Assembly: GCA_963786675.1 (NCBI GenBank)
Contig: CAWAZY010000003.1
Coordinates: forward strand, 1,119,867 to 1,183,866
Length of the DNA stretch: 64,000 bases
Direction of reading: 5' to 3'
DNA from: JAGVSR01 sp963786675
Lineage (GTDB): Bacteria; Pseudomonadota; Alphaproteobacteria; Rhizobiales; Hyphomicrobiaceae
The notes beneath the pieces were generated by a model. It saw only the letters and a program-made list of their open reading frames with translations. It did not search any database and was not told where the DNA came from. Of this stretch, positions 34,701 to 44,193 are shown piece after piece. The stretch's first letter is position 1. Every line of letters starts with the position of its first letter. The translations under genes were made by a program, and so were the position numbers.

Positions 34701-37698
34701 CGGCATCCGCGGAACCGGCGATGACATCATCGATCGGCATATCGGTGTCGATAGTTTTGCGGCTTATGACTTCGTCTTGGAAGTCAATGTCGACAATCAG
34801 GCCGACTACAACGGCGATGCCCCAGGCAAGGACCCGCTCGGTAACGATCCGACGCTCGAGGCTCTGGGCCTGACCAAGGTCGTCCGCGACAATCCGCTGA
34901 CCCCTGAAGTCGACACAAACTACATCCGCTTCTTCGGCGGCGAACATATCGTTATTGGCGGTACCAACGGCAATGACACGATCATTTCCGACTTTGGCGA
35001 CGATGGCATCTGGGGCGACGCGGGCGATGACCGCATCGAGTCGGGCGCAGGCGTCGATCTCGTCAATGGTGGTGCGGGCAACGACATCCTGACCGACAGC
35101 GGCGACACCGGCGACTTCATCAAGGGCGATGAAGGTGACGACGTGATCGCCAACTCCAATGGCCTCGACATCCTGATGGGTGGCAGCGGCCAGGACGTGG
35201 TGTTTGTCGGCGTCGATGATACGGAAGTCTTCGGCGGCGAGGGCAACGACTTCATCCTCGGCGGGGACGGTGTGGACTTCCTGCTCGGCAACGAGGGCGA
35301 CGACTGGATCGAAGGCGGCGGCGGCTTTGATACGATCGCCGGCGACAACTCCGAACTCTTCTTCAATTCCGCTATCAAGGGCCACGACGTCATGTTCGCC
35401 GGCCCCGACGAGAATGACTTCGACGCCGAATCCGGCGACGACATAATGGTCCAGGGCGAAAGCGTCATGCGCAACGAGGGCATGTTCGGCTTCGACTGGG
35501 CGATATTCAAGGGCGTCGCATTCGGCGGCAATGCCGATATGCGCATCCCGATTTTCACCACCGAACAGGCGGACATTCTGCGCAATCGCTTTGACAAGAC
35601 CGAAGCATTGTCGGGTTGGCAGTATGACGACGTCCTCATCGGCGACGACCGTGTTTTCGGCGAAATAGCGCCCGGAGACACCGTTGCCACCACGGAGAAC
35701 ATCTTCTTCAATGACGGGCTCGATCAGGAGGGTATCGACCGCATTGCTGGACTCTCCGAAATCGTGGCGGTCGGCCCAACCGGTTTCTTTAAGTCGGGCA
35801 ACATCCTTCTGGGTGGCGCCGGTAGCGACATTCTCGAAGGCAATGGCGGCGACGACATCATTGACGGCGATCGCTGGCTCAACGTCCGGATCCGGATCAC
35901 TGGTCCTGACCAGGAGAACACCACCGAAAACGAGATCGCGACGGTTGACAGCCTGAAGCACGTCTTCACGGCGGAGGAAAATCCTGCATGGGCTGGACAA
36001 TCGCTGTTTGATCTTATGATCTCGCGCACGATCGTACCCAATCAGCTGCACATCGTTCGTGAAATTCTTACCGACGGAGCCGACCCGGCCGATCAGGATG
36101 TCGCGGTCTTCAATGACATCAGCACCAACTACGACATTGCCTTCAACCCGGACGGCACAATCACCGTGACGCATGTCACGGTTTCGGACATCGTCGATCC
36201 CGCAACCGAACGCAATCTCGTCTCGGATGGCGTAGATACGCTGCGCAATATCGAGATCCTGCGCTTCTTGGACGGCGACCTCATTGTTGACCAGGAACCG
36301 ACTGGCAATCTTGTGCTGAGCGACACCACGCCCACCCAGGATCAACCGGTCACCGTCGACACCAGCGCCATCGAAGATGGTAATGGTCTCACCAACGCAG
36401 TATTCACATTCCAGTGGCAGTCGTTCAACGGCGTCATCTGGGTGAATATCGCAGGGGCGACGGCACAGACTTTTGTGCCAACCGGAGCGGAAGTGAACTT
36501 GCCGCTGCGCGTCATCGTCAGTTTCACCGACGATGCCGGCAACGCGGAGCAGCTCATTTCTGAAGCGACGGATGTGGTCGGCCTGCACTTTGTCGGCAAC
36601 GGCGCCGGCAACATCCAGGGCGGAACCGCTGGGGCCGACTTCCTGGAAGGCAACGGAGGGGCAGATGCCCTCACGGGCGGCGACGGCGACGATGTGCTGG
36701 ACGGCGGCGCAGGCAACGACACCCTCAACGGCGATGCGGGTAATGATACCCTGATCGGCGGTGGCGGTATCGATACGCTGAACGGCGATATCGGCAATGA
36801 CATTCTGTCTGGCGGAGGCGGTTCCGACCTCCTAAACGGCGGCGAGGGCGACGACAACATGGACGGCGGCGGTGGCGCCGATACCCTCTTTGCCGGTAAT
36901 GGCAATGATACCGTGTTCGGAGGAGCAGGAGCTGACTTCCTATTTGGTGAGGGCGGCAACGACACGCTGGACGGCGGCCTGGGGATTGACACAATTCTCG
37001 GCGGCGAAGGCGATGACACCATCAACGTCACCGTCGGACAAGGTCGCGACCTGATTGATGGCGGACTTGAAGACACCGCAGGCGACACCGTGGTCGTCAA
37101 TGGCGATGCCACTGACGAAATTTTCTGGGTCTTCACCCGTGCCGCCTGGGATGCGGTGCCCGGCAACAACATCGCCGCCCTCAACCCAGGAACGGAAATT
37201 GTCATTACCCGCAACGGTCAGAATTTCGCCTCCGTCGTGGCGCAGCTGATCGATATTGAAGAAATTGTCATCAATACCGGCGACGGTGCAGATCAGGTGT
37301 TCCCGGTCGGCGACTTCAGCCCGACGAACTTGAACTTCAATACCATCACCATCATCGGCGACGAGGGTGACGATACCGTCGACATCACCAACCTGCAGTC
37401 GGCGCACCGCATCCTGTTCCGCTCAAACGGCGGCAACGACACAATCGTCGGCACATTGCGGGCGCAGGACGTGATTGAGCTGGCTGATGGCAGCGATCTG
37501 TCGGGCTACCAACTGATCGACAATGGCGACGGCACGAGCACGTTCACGAACGGGACGCACTCGATCACATTCACGGGTCCCGTTCCGCCTCAGTTCCAGG
37601 CGGCCTCGTCGGGTGATGACGACGAGAGCGAGAATGAAGATAGTGAGAGCGAGACCGAGGTCGAGGACGACGAGACCGAAAGACGAGCAATCGTCTAA
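31735..37698 (+). CDS. Giant secreted animal-type heme peroxidase with RTX repeats
   Basis: A 1987-residue secreted protein. Residues about 290-900 form an animal-type heme peroxidase domain: FNAWMTFFGQFFDHGLD with the distal-His region, HHIFHSEHNRQV, VYRFGHSML with the likely proximal His, and INIARGRDTGIPTLNDARG. An Ala-rich helical insert sits near residues 190-260. RTX-type Ca-binding repeats (GGxGxDxLx) occur at about 1076-1200, 1355-1380 and 1620-1760, with an Ig-like segment between (about 1530-1618). The frame ends in an acidic linker (ETERRAIV). The missing type I secretion end is in the next frame (37682-38614). Likely substrate of the adjacent exporter. Confidence 0.9.
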   Translation: MSALTLNLADLEFILRQIKISEGNSTAHTGESALELTEIYVDLDGNVVPAGTPGAALAIPDPHVPFGLRTVDGTYNNLVAGREQWGAADNAMPRLLDPNFINDADGDEMPLGPPGGPLVTNTDYGVIGAPSDPTVNGGHTGNVADADPRIISNLIVDMTLNNPAAVVAALRVAGSEDPYADLARLQAVNLTQAEADAAVTAAQGTLATANTDLANAIAAYNVDPSPANIDAIQEAAAAVTDAEAVLGDAIAVAADPGSAMQALAEELGLTFANGSIDIPNVAPDEGLSAPFNAWMTFFGQFFDHGLDLITKGDNGTIYIPLQADDPLVVGENGVPDAGVPGVGGNDDLPFSLRFMAVTRSTPVDGPGADGILGTADDTTHEGRNTTTPFVDQNQTYTSHSSHQVFLREYVLVGGAPVATGRLLTGAEGGLATWADIKAQAANVLGIELVDGDVLNIPLLRTDAYGEFIRGPNGMPQVILGMGPDNIPNTADDIVVEGSLATPVNTFTATADDGNGGTLTGAIRTGHAFLDDIAHLANPLDGRTGQLLTRNEDGIVNDTNGNGVIDGDETPLGPTPGFYDGELLDRHYITGDGRGNENIGLTAVHHIFHSEHNRQVDAQKLTILDSGDIDFINEWLSTDITELPAGFADLAPLDRLAFANTLAWDGERIFQAARFATEMQYQHLVFEEFARKIQPNIDPFIFNNLTDIDPSIFAEFANTVYRFGHSMLTENMPRIGTDGNLLDADLGLIESFLNPVLFDNDGGISHDEAAAAIVRGMTIERGSEIDEFVVDALRNNLLGLPLDLPAINIARGRDTGIPTLNDARGQLFAATGSSFLTPYENWTEFAANLKNPLSVVNFIAAYGTHATVVAAQTLDDKRQAAMDLVFGVQGETPEQTAERLAWLNGPAAETGVNAIDLWIGGLAEKQMPFGGMLGSTFNAVFEAQLENLQDGDRFYYLTRTQGQNFLNALEQNSFAKMIMANTNLAQPGADGIRGTGDDIIDRHIGVDSFAAYDFVLEVNVDNQADYNGDAPGKDPLGNDPTLEALGLTKVVRDNPLTPEVDTNYIRFFGGEHIVIGGTNGNDTIISDFGDDGIWGDAGDDRIESGAGVDLVNGGAGNDILTDSGDTGDFIKGDEGDDVIANSNGLDILMGGSGQDVVFVGVDDTEVFGGEGNDFILGGDGVDFLLGNEGDDWIEGGGGFDTIAGDNSELFFNSAIKGHDVMFAGPDENDFDAESGDDIMVQGESVMRNEGMFGFDWAIFKGVAFGGNADMRIPIFTTEQADILRNRFDKTEALSGWQYDDVLIGDDRVFGEIAPGDTVATTENIFFNDGLDQEGIDRIAGLSEIVAVGPTGFFKSGNILLGGAGSDILEGNGGDDIIDGDRWLNVRIRITGPDQENTTENEIATVDSLKHVFTAEENPAWAGQSLFDLMISRTIVPNQLHIVREILTDGADPADQDVAVFNDISTNYDIAFNPDGTITVTHVTVSDIVDPATERNLVSDGVDTLRNIEILRFLDGDLIVDQEPTGNLVLSDTTPTQDQPVTVDTSAIEDGNGLTNAVFTFQWQSFNGVIWVNIAGATAQTFVPTGAEVNLPLRVIVSFTDDAGNAEQLISEATDVVGLHFVGNGAGNIQGGTAGADFLEGNGGADALTGGDGDDVLDGGAGNDTLNGDAGNDTLIGGGGIDTLNGDIGNDILSGGGGSDLLNGGEGDDNMDGGGGADTLFAGNGNDTVFGGAGADFLFGEGGNDTLDGGLGIDTILGGEGDDTINVTVGQGRDLIDGGLEDTAGDTVVVNGDATDEIFWVFTRAAWDAVPGNNIAALNPGTEIVITRNGQNFASVVAQLIDIEEIVINTGDGADQVFPVGDFSPTNLNFNTITIIGDEGDDTVDITNLQSAHRILFRSNGGNDTIVGTLRAQDVIELADGSDLSGYQLIDNGDGTSTFTNGTHSITFTGPVPPQFQAASSGDDDESENEDSESETEVEDDETERRAIV

Positions 37699-38614
37699 CT
37701 CCACGAGCAATCCTCCCACGGGTACGGGGTCAACGTCTGCCCAGTATGTGATGTTCATCGGCACCGCCGCCGCCGATACCGCCATGGGATCTGCCTTGGC
37801 CGATACCCTAACCGGTGAAGGTGATGACGACACCCTGTTCGGCTGGGATGGTGACGACACCATCGCCGGTGGCGCCGGGAACGACTACCTCGATGGCGGC
37901 GCAGGCGACGACCTGATCCTCGGCAATGCTGGTGACGACACGATCAACGCCGGCTCCGGCAACGATACGGTCCTGGGCGGCGACGGTGCCGATACGATCG
38001 ATGGCGGTGACGGCGATGACGTCATCACGGGTCACCAGGGACGCGACATCATGAATGGCGGTGCCGGAAACGACATCTTCCGGGCCACGTCCGGCGACGG
38101 CGATGATGTGGTTGACGGCGGTGCCGGCATCGACACCGCGGACTATTCTGCACTGAATACCTCCGTCACGGTCTTCCTGTCGGAGACGGGCGTGGGTACG
38201 GCGGTCAGCAGCGACGGCGGCAGCGATACGCTCCGCGGGATCGAGAATGTTGTCGGCGGTGCCGGTGACGATGTGATCGTGGCCAGCACTGCGGCCAACG
38301 TCATGGAAGGCGGCATCGGTAACGACATCTTCGTCTTCAATTCAGCGGCTCACGCAAACGGCGATACCATCGCCGATTTCCATGAGGGCGATCTCATAGA
38401 TCTGCAGCCGCTCTTCGCCAGCCTGAGCCTTGGAACGGACGCCGAAAGCCACTTCAATGCGGCCACGACGTTCAATGTCGCCGGCGAATTCAGACTGCGG
38501 ACAGATGGTCTCGACACCGTCATCGAAGGTACGACCGATGCGGACGGTGACATTGACTTCTCGATCCGCATCCTGAACCGGACTGACTTGGACGTGACGA
38601 GCGACTTTACCTAG
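37682..38614 (+). pseudogene. C-terminal RTX/secretion part of the peroxidase, in a shifted frame
   Basis: This frame continues the acidic linker naturally (DEQSSNSTSNPPTGTGSTSA) and adds RTX repeats (GGAGNDYLDGGAGDDLILGNAGDDTIN) plus a C-terminal domain typical of type I secretion substrates (DIFVFNSAAHANGDTIADFHEGDLIDL). No start codon or RBS fits an independent gene. Skipping one A in the run at 37679-37681 joins it to the upstream frame, giving about 2290 residues. As written, the peroxidase would lack its secretion signal. Confidence 0.8.
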
Positions 38615-38630
38615 CGCATGCGGATAATCC

Positions 38631-38656
38631 GGGCGGCGGCTGATAAGCCGCCGCCC
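38631..38656 (+). promoter_or_regulatory. Intercistronic hairpin in the type I secretion operon
   Basis: Perfect 10-bp stem GGGCGGCGGC / GCCGCCGCCC around TGATAA, between the peroxidase C-terminus (ends 38614) and the exporter ATG at 38713. A TTTT lies 10 bp further on, not directly adjacent. It may partly terminate or stabilise the upstream mRNA. Confidence 0.6.
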
Positions 38657-38712
38657 GCACGCAGATTTTCCATGACGTGCCGGTGGGTCCGGCAACGCCG
38701 ACGGGGGCCAGA

Positions 38713-40467
38713 ATGCGCAAGAAAGTTACTCGCAAGGTATTCGAGAAGAAGCGCACACCACTCGACGAAATCAGCGGCCTGCGCCGGATCTTCATGTTCG
38801 TCTTCGCGGTCTCCGGTGTCGTCAACATTCTGGCGCTCACCGGTTCGCTCTATATGTTGCAGATCTACGATCGCGCACTGACCAGCCAGAGTGTCCCCAC
38901 CCTGCTGGCCCTTTCCGCCCTGGCCGTCGGGCTCTACCTCTTCCAAGGCGTTCTTGACGTCTCGCGATCGCAAATTCTCGTGCGTGTCGGTGCCAAGGTC
39001 GACCGCAGCATGGCGCCCCTCGCCCATCAGGTCGTCATTGACATGCCGCGCTTCGGCTTCTCCACGGCAGAAGCGAACGAGCGCGGCCGGGACGTCGATA
39101 CCTTGCGCCAGTTTCTTGGCAGCCAGGGACCGCTCGCCCTTTTCGATCTGCCGTGGATGCCGATGTATGTGGCATTCGTCTATTACCTCCATCCCTGGCT
39201 CGGTTTCCTCACCATGGGGGGCGCGCTGGTTCTGACAGCCTTGACAATCTTGGCGGAACTCCTGACCCGCAAACATTCCACCGCAGCCCAACAGACGTCC
39301 GTCGCGCGCGCGGCGATTGCCGACAGTCACGCCCGCAACGCCGACGTCATCCGCGCCATGGGGTTCTCGTCCCGTGCCGTTGCGCGCTTCGAGAAGATCA
39401 ACACCGAGCATTTGACGCTTCAGACCAAGACCAACGACGTCGCCGGAACCCTGAGCGGCATCTCGAAGGTGCTGCGAATGATCCTGCAATCGGCGGTGCT
39501 GGGCCTTGGCGCCTACCTGACCATCATGGGTGACCTCACCGCTGGCGCAATCATCGCCGCCTCGGTCGCGTCCGCCCGTGCTCTGGCCCCGGTCGATATG
39601 GCCATCAGCCAGTGGAAGAACGTGGTGGCCGCGCGCCGCAGCTACGCCCGCCTCACCGAAACGCTGACCTCGATTGATCCCGACAAGCCCACCGTCACCC
39701 TGCCTGCTCCGGCCCAGAACCTAAAAGTGGAACGCATGACGATTGCGGCGCCCAGCACCGGCAACGTGATCCTCAGCGACATCGCCTTTGAACTGAAGGC
39801 TGGCGATGCCGTCGGCATCATCGGGCCGAGCGGTGGCGGCAAATCGACATTGGCCCGCGCGCTGACAGGTGTGTGGCCCTTGCTGCGCGGCAACGTCCGT
39901 CTTGACGATGCTGACTACAGCCAGTGGCTCGCCGACGATCTGGGTGCCCACATCGGCTATCTGCCCCAGGAAGTGTCTCTTCTGGATGGCACCATCAGCG
40001 AGAACATCTGCCGTCTCGATCCCAATGCCGATGGCAGGAAAATTCTCGAAGCCGCCCAGGCCGCCGGCGTCCACGAAATGATCGTGCGCATGGCCGACGG
40101 CTACGAAACGATGCTAGGTCCGAACGGAACGTCTCTTTCGGCCGGACAGCGCCAGCGTGTTGCGCTCGCGCGCGCCTTGTATAACGATCCCTTCCTCGTC
40201 GTTCTGGACGAACCGAATTCCAACTTGGATGCGGAAGGCGAAGCGGCCCTTACAACGGCCATCAAGCGCGTGCGCGATCGAGGCGGCATTGTCGTCATTA
40301 TCGCTCACCGGCCGAGCGCACTCGCTGCCGTCGATCTCGTCGGTGTTATTCAAGGCGGCAAGCTGACGGCGTTCGGACCCAAGACGGAAATTCTTTCGCC
40401 GCCTGCGGCTGCTGCTAAGGTGGCTCCAGCGCGCCCGAATATCCGGCCCGCAGTTGGCGCTGCCTGA
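38713..40467 (+). CDS. Type I secretion ABC exporter (PrtD/HlyB-like)
   Basis: Inner-membrane ATPase/permease of the tripartite type I secretion system, 584 residues. An N-terminal membrane domain (FMFVFAVSGVVNILALTGSLYMLQIYDRAL, then LPWMPMYVAFVYYLHPWLGFLT) precedes the nucleotide-binding domain. That domain has Walker A GPSGGGKSTLA (residues about 371-381), signature LSAGQRQRVALARAL, Walker B FLVVLDEPNSNLD and the switch His in VVIIAHRPS. There is no C39 peptidase domain, as expected for RTX protease-type exporters. The next gene follows after 8 bp. Confidence 0.93.
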   Translation: MRKKVTRKVFEKKRTPLDEISGLRRIFMFVFAVSGVVNILALTGSLYMLQIYDRALTSQSVPTLLALSALAVGLYLFQGVLDVSRSQILVRVGAKVDRSMAPLAHQVVIDMPRFGFSTAEANERGRDVDTLRQFLGSQGPLALFDLPWMPMYVAFVYYLHPWLGFLTMGGALVLTALTILAELLTRKHSTAAQQTSVARAAIADSHARNADVIRAMGFSSRAVARFEKINTEHLTLQTKTNDVAGTLSGISKVLRMILQSAVLGLGAYLTIMGDLTAGAIIAASVASARALAPVDMAISQWKNVVAARRSYARLTETLTSIDPDKPTVTLPAPAQNLKVERMTIAAPSTGNVILSDIAFELKAGDAVGIIGPSGGGKSTLARALTGVWPLLRGNVRLDDADYSQWLADDLGAHIGYLPQEVSLLDGTISENICRLDPNADGRKILEAAQAAGVHEMIVRMADGYETMLGPNGTSLSAGQRQRVALARALYNDPFLVVLDEPNSNLDAEGEAALTTAIKRVRDRGGIVVIIAHRPSALAAVDLVGVIQGGKLTAFGPKTEILSPPAAAAKVAPARPNIRPAVGAA

Positions 40468-40475
40468 GGTCTGTC

Positions 40476-41093
40476 ATGACAGCCAAGAGCGACCATTATC
40501 TAGAACTGAACGACGACGGGACTCCCCGCCGCAAACACGATATCGAGCCGCGCCGGGCGGGGGCGCCGATCCTCCACAGCACGGTCATGCTGGCGCTGCT
40601 CAATGTATTCATGTTGCTGCGGAACATTATCACGTGGGAAGAGAAGGCCGCCGGAACCCATGAACCGGCCAACCTGGAGGGCCGTCCCCACGCCCCACCG
40701 GGCGACCAGGATGAAGGCGACGGCGAAGCGGCCAATGCCGCGCGTAATAGCCCGGATACCGCACCCAAAGACGCCATACCCGAAGTCGACACCGTCAAGC
40801 CTGGTTCGACGGCGGGGCTACGCCGATCCAACATCGATTTCCACCCCATCGATGATCCGGCAGCCAACCCCCGCCTGACACCGACAAGTCTCAACGCGCC
40901 GGCGAATGACAATGAGACCCTTTACGGGGCCGCACCGGGAAGTTCGATCGGCCTCAGTCCTGACGACCCGTTCCAGAATATTCCCGAACCGTCCACCGGC
41001 GGTGGCAACAGCCCCGATCCTTGGAGCCTCGTCACCGACGATAGTATTCCAGTTGCCTCGCGGGCCCACGGCGCCGGGGACCGGAACCAATAA
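40476..41093 (+). CDS. N-terminal part of the second RTX protein (frame ends early)
   Basis: A 205-residue frame starting 8 bp after the exporter. It has a hydrophobic segment (STVMLALLNVFMLLRNIITW) and a long Pro/Asp/Asn-rich linker with DDPFQNIPEPSTGGG. At about 41055 it turns into SRAHGAGDRNQ and stops. Skipping G41055 connects it to the 41056-42504 frame (VPRGPTAPGTGTNNDNDDDETDREANR), so it is probably the front of one gene. Function of the N-terminus unknown. Confidence 0.7.
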   Translation: MTAKSDHYLELNDDGTPRRKHDIEPRRAGAPILHSTVMLALLNVFMLLRNIITWEEKAAGTHEPANLEGRPHAPPGDQDEGDGEAANAARNSPDTAPKDAIPEVDTVKPGSTAGLRRSNIDFHPIDDPAANPRLTPTSLNAPANDNETLYGAAPGSSIGLSPDDPFQNIPEPSTGGGNSPDPWSLVTDDSIPVASRAHGAGDRNQ

Positions 41094-42504
41094 CGACAAC
41101 GACGATGATGAGACCGACCGGGAAGCTAACCGGCTGCCCATTATCGCCTCGTTCGTCATTCTTGAAAGCCTCGTTCTCAACAAGGCGATCAGCATCACCG
41201 AGGCCGACCTGCTGCGTCATGCCATCGACCTCGACGGGACCCCGCTGCACGTCTCCAATCTGAGCGTCTCAAATGGCCACTTGGTCGCGCGCGCCGACGG
41301 AACATGGATCTACATTCCCGAATTCAACGACACGTCGCTGGTTCGGTTCACCTATCAGGTGACGGACGGGGAAGGCTCTATTGCCCAGACCGCGTTCATG
41401 CCGTTTGCTGCCAATCCGTACGACGCGCTGCAGGGCACGGCATCTGACGACCGCCTACTGGCCACTGACGCGGATACCATCATGGATGGCGGCGCTGGAG
41501 ACGACGTCCTCGTCGGCGGCGAGGGTGACGATGTCATCGCTGGCGGCGACGGCAACGACCGGATTGTTGCGGGCGGCGGCGACGACGTCATCTACGGCGA
41601 CGCTGGCGATGACGTCATCTTTGCAGGAACCGGGAACGACGTCGCTTATGGCGGGGCGGGCAACGACATCATCTTCGGCGAATCCGGCCGCGACCATCTC
41701 TACGGCGACGCGGGAGATGACTGGATCTCGGGCGGCGACGACGGCGACTTCATCTGGGGCGGCGACGGTAACGACGAAGTCCTCGGCGACGCGGGTGACG
41801 ATTTCATTTTCGGTGAAGCCGGCGATGATGCTCTCTACGGCGGGGCGGGTGACGACGTCATGTCCGGCGGCGAGGGCGAAGACGCCATGCACGGCGGCGA
41901 AGGCAACGACATATTTCTCGCGATGTCCGGCGACGGAGACGATAGTTATAATGGCGGTGACGGGATCGACACGTACGATGCGTCGGCCACCTCTTCCCCC
42001 ATCACAATCAATCTCGCTGACGCCACCGCCTCCAGCATCGATGTGGGCGACGACACAATAGACAATGTCGAAAATGCCATCGGCGGTTCGGGAGATGACA
42101 TCCTGATCGCCAGCGATGCCGTGAACATCTTGTCTGGCGGCGACGGCGACGACATCTTCGTTTTCACCTCCGTATTGTCCGCTGGCGGCGGCGGGCCGGG
42201 ATCGCGCGACCGCATTCTGGATTTCGAGGTTGGCGACCGCATCGACCTCGATGAAATCGGCGACGAGATCGAGGATGCCTTCAACGCGACCTTCGAGGAT
42301 ACGGGAATCCGCAAGTTCGTTTTGCTGTCACAGGCTCAGGAGTTCAGCCGGCCCGGACAAATGCGGTTCAAGTACGACACGGTCGGCGACACCCAAGTCA
42401 CCGTGTTGGAAGGCAATACAGACATGGACGCGGACGCCGAGTTCGAGATCGAACTGACCGGCTTCTACGAACTGCGCGACGAGGATTTTCATTGGCGAGC
42501 CTGA
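41056..42504 (+). pseudogene. Body of the second RTX protein: cadherin-like domain plus RTX repeats
   Basis: An approximately 482-residue frame lacking a convincing own start. A cadherin-like segment (FVILESLVLNKAISITEADLLRHAIDLDGTPLHVSNLSVSNGHLVARADGTWIYIPEF) precedes about 15 RTX nonapeptides (GGAGDDVLVGGEGDDVIAGG and similar) that bind Ca2+ and fold after secretion. A type I C-terminus follows (DIFVFTSVLSAGGGG ... ILDFEVGDRIDLDEIG). It lies between the exporter and the adaptor genes, so it is probably a second secreted substrate. The frame relation is described under 40476-41093. Confidence 0.75.
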
Positions 42505-42578
42505 AGACGAGCCCTTGACGCCGAGCGGCGTCCGGGTTCGCGCGTCTTGGTGTGGTTCGATAACGGAGTGGGACAGAG

Positions 42579-43910
42579 ATGGCGAGCAACGACAGGCAGA
42601 CGGGCAATGCCGCTTCGACCCAGACGGATGCCGCCGACTTCCCGATCTCCGGCCGCATTGTCTTTGCCACCGTGGTCATGGCCGTGCTGACATTCGGCAT
42701 CGGCGGCTGGGCAGCAATGGCCAACCTGACGGGCGCCGTGATTGCGCAAGGCACATTTGTCGTCGAACGCAACGTCAAGAAGGTGCAGCACAGTTACGGC
42801 GGCATCGTCTCGGCCATCCACGTGCGTAACGGCGACCGGGTGACCGCGGGCCAGCCTCTGCTGCAGCTTGACCCGACGCAGATCCGCGCCGAACTCGAAA
42901 TTATTCGATCGCAGATCCTGGAACTCACCGTCCGCAGCGGCCGGCTGTCCGCGGAAGGCGATAATCTGTCTGAACTCGCTTACCCTGAGACGTTGACGGC
43001 CAATAATCCCGATGCGCAAGCCGCCGCCGCCGGCGAAATTCGCCTCTTCCATGAAAACAGGCGGACCCGCGAAGGCCAGAAAGAGCAGTTGCAGCTTCGG
43101 ATCGAGCAATTGTCCGAAGAGATCACCGGGCTCTCCGCCCAGCGTGACGCCAAGGCCGGCGAACTCCAGCTCATCCAAAAGGAGCTTGAGCAGGTCCGAA
43201 AGCTGCATGAGAAGCAACTGACGTCCGTGTCGCGGGTCTACGCGATGGAGCGTGAAGCCAAGCGCCTTGGAGGCGAACACGGCGGATTGACGGCCCAGAT
43301 CGCGCGGGCCAAAGGCCAGATCAGCGAGATCAATGTCGAGATCCTGTCTGTCGACGCCAATGCCCGCGCCCAGGCGCAGCGCGAACTGCGAGCCATCGAA
43401 GGCCGATTGGCCGAACTCATCGAACGCGAGGTCGCCGCCAACGACAAACACAAACGGGTCGATCTGCGCGCACCGCAAGCGGGCACCGTTCATGAATTGG
43501 CCGTGCACACCATCGGCGGCATCGTCTCTCCCGCAGAGCAGATCATGCTCATCGTCCCCGATGAAGATGATCTATCCATTCAGGCGCGCATCTCACCGAA
43601 CGACATCGATCAGGTTGTCGTCGGCCGGCCGGCCAAGCTGCGGCTGTCGGCCTTCAACCAGCAAACCACGCCGGAACTGCCTGGACACGTGGTCCACGTC
43701 GCCGCCGACGTGACCATCGACCCGAAATCGGGTGAAACCTATTATCTGACCCGTCTCGAGCTGGACCAGAAGGATCAGCGGAGCGTGGGCGGTCTGGCAT
43801 TGGTGCCCGGCATGCCTGTGGAAGTCTTCATGGCCACCGGCGAGCGCACAGCTCTCTCCTACCTCGCCAAGCCATTCACCGACCAGATGAATCGGGCCTT
43901 CCGCGAATAG
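42579..43910 (+). CDS. HlyD/PrtE-type membrane-fusion protein of type I secretion
   Basis: Periplasmic adaptor linking the ABC exporter to an outer-membrane channel, 443 residues. Visible are a single N-terminal anchor (VFATVVMAVLTFGIGGWAAMA), a lipoyl-like half (VVERNVKKVQHSYGGIVSAIHVRNGDRVTAGQPLLQLD), a long coiled coil (EQLQLRIEQLSEEITGLSAQ ... QAQRELRAIEGRLAELIEREV), and the C-terminal barrel (VDLRAPQAGTVHELAVHTIGGIVSPAEQIMLIVP). No TolC-like gene is in the window, so the outer-membrane partner must lie elsewhere. Confidence 0.92.
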   Translation: MASNDRQTGNAASTQTDAADFPISGRIVFATVVMAVLTFGIGGWAAMANLTGAVIAQGTFVVERNVKKVQHSYGGIVSAIHVRNGDRVTAGQPLLQLDPTQIRAELEIIRSQILELTVRSGRLSAEGDNLSELAYPETLTANNPDAQAAAAGEIRLFHENRRTREGQKEQLQLRIEQLSEEITGLSAQRDAKAGELQLIQKELEQVRKLHEKQLTSVSRVYAMEREAKRLGGEHGGLTAQIARAKGQISEINVEILSVDANARAQAQRELRAIEGRLAELIEREVAANDKHKRVDLRAPQAGTVHELAVHTIGGIVSPAEQIMLIVPDEDDLSIQARISPNDIDQVVVGRPAKLRLSAFNQQTTPELPGHVVHVAADVTIDPKSGETYYLTRLELDQKDQRSVGGLALVPGMPVEVFMATGERTALSYLAKPFTDQMNRAFRE

Positions 43911-43918
43911 CCCTCACG

Positions 43919-43939
43919 GTGACGGCCCGGGCCTGTCAC
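43919..43939. terminator. Hairpin after the type I secretion operon
   Basis: Inverted repeat GTGAC ... GTCAC enclosing GGCCCGGGCC, starting 9 bp after the adaptor stop. No T-tract, so it may act as an mRNA 3' stabiliser or a weak terminator. Confidence 0.4.
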
Positions 43940-44193
43940 ATGCTCATCGCGCGACGCCACGGGCTTCGCTCGCGTGCCCCCCGGGCAACGGTTGCCAAGC
44001 TCAAAGAGCCCGCCTATTGCTTGCCTCATCCGGGGCCGGTGATCCTGATGGCGACAACCTTATAGTCTCAGAACATCGCAGGGGCGTGGCCTTGGCCTCC
44101 CGCACAGTTCTGCGCGTGTGAGAGGTAAATCCAAATGTCGCGCTTCTATGGTAGCTCCGGGGCCGCTCAAGTTATGAGAAATGTGAGATCGGA

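Noticed and set aside
33370..36588. Very long minus-strand ORFs antisense to the peroxidase
   Set aside because: Regular RTX codons leave the other strand open; no signal of a real protein.
31735..38614. Programmed frameshifting in the peroxidase
   Set aside because: Only a short AAA run, no clear stimulatory structure, and a general excess of one-base insertions in the window point to error or mutation.
35000..42000. Repeats in the RTX genes as structural DNA repeats
   Set aside because: They are coding repeats for Ca-binding nonapeptides, variable at DNA level.
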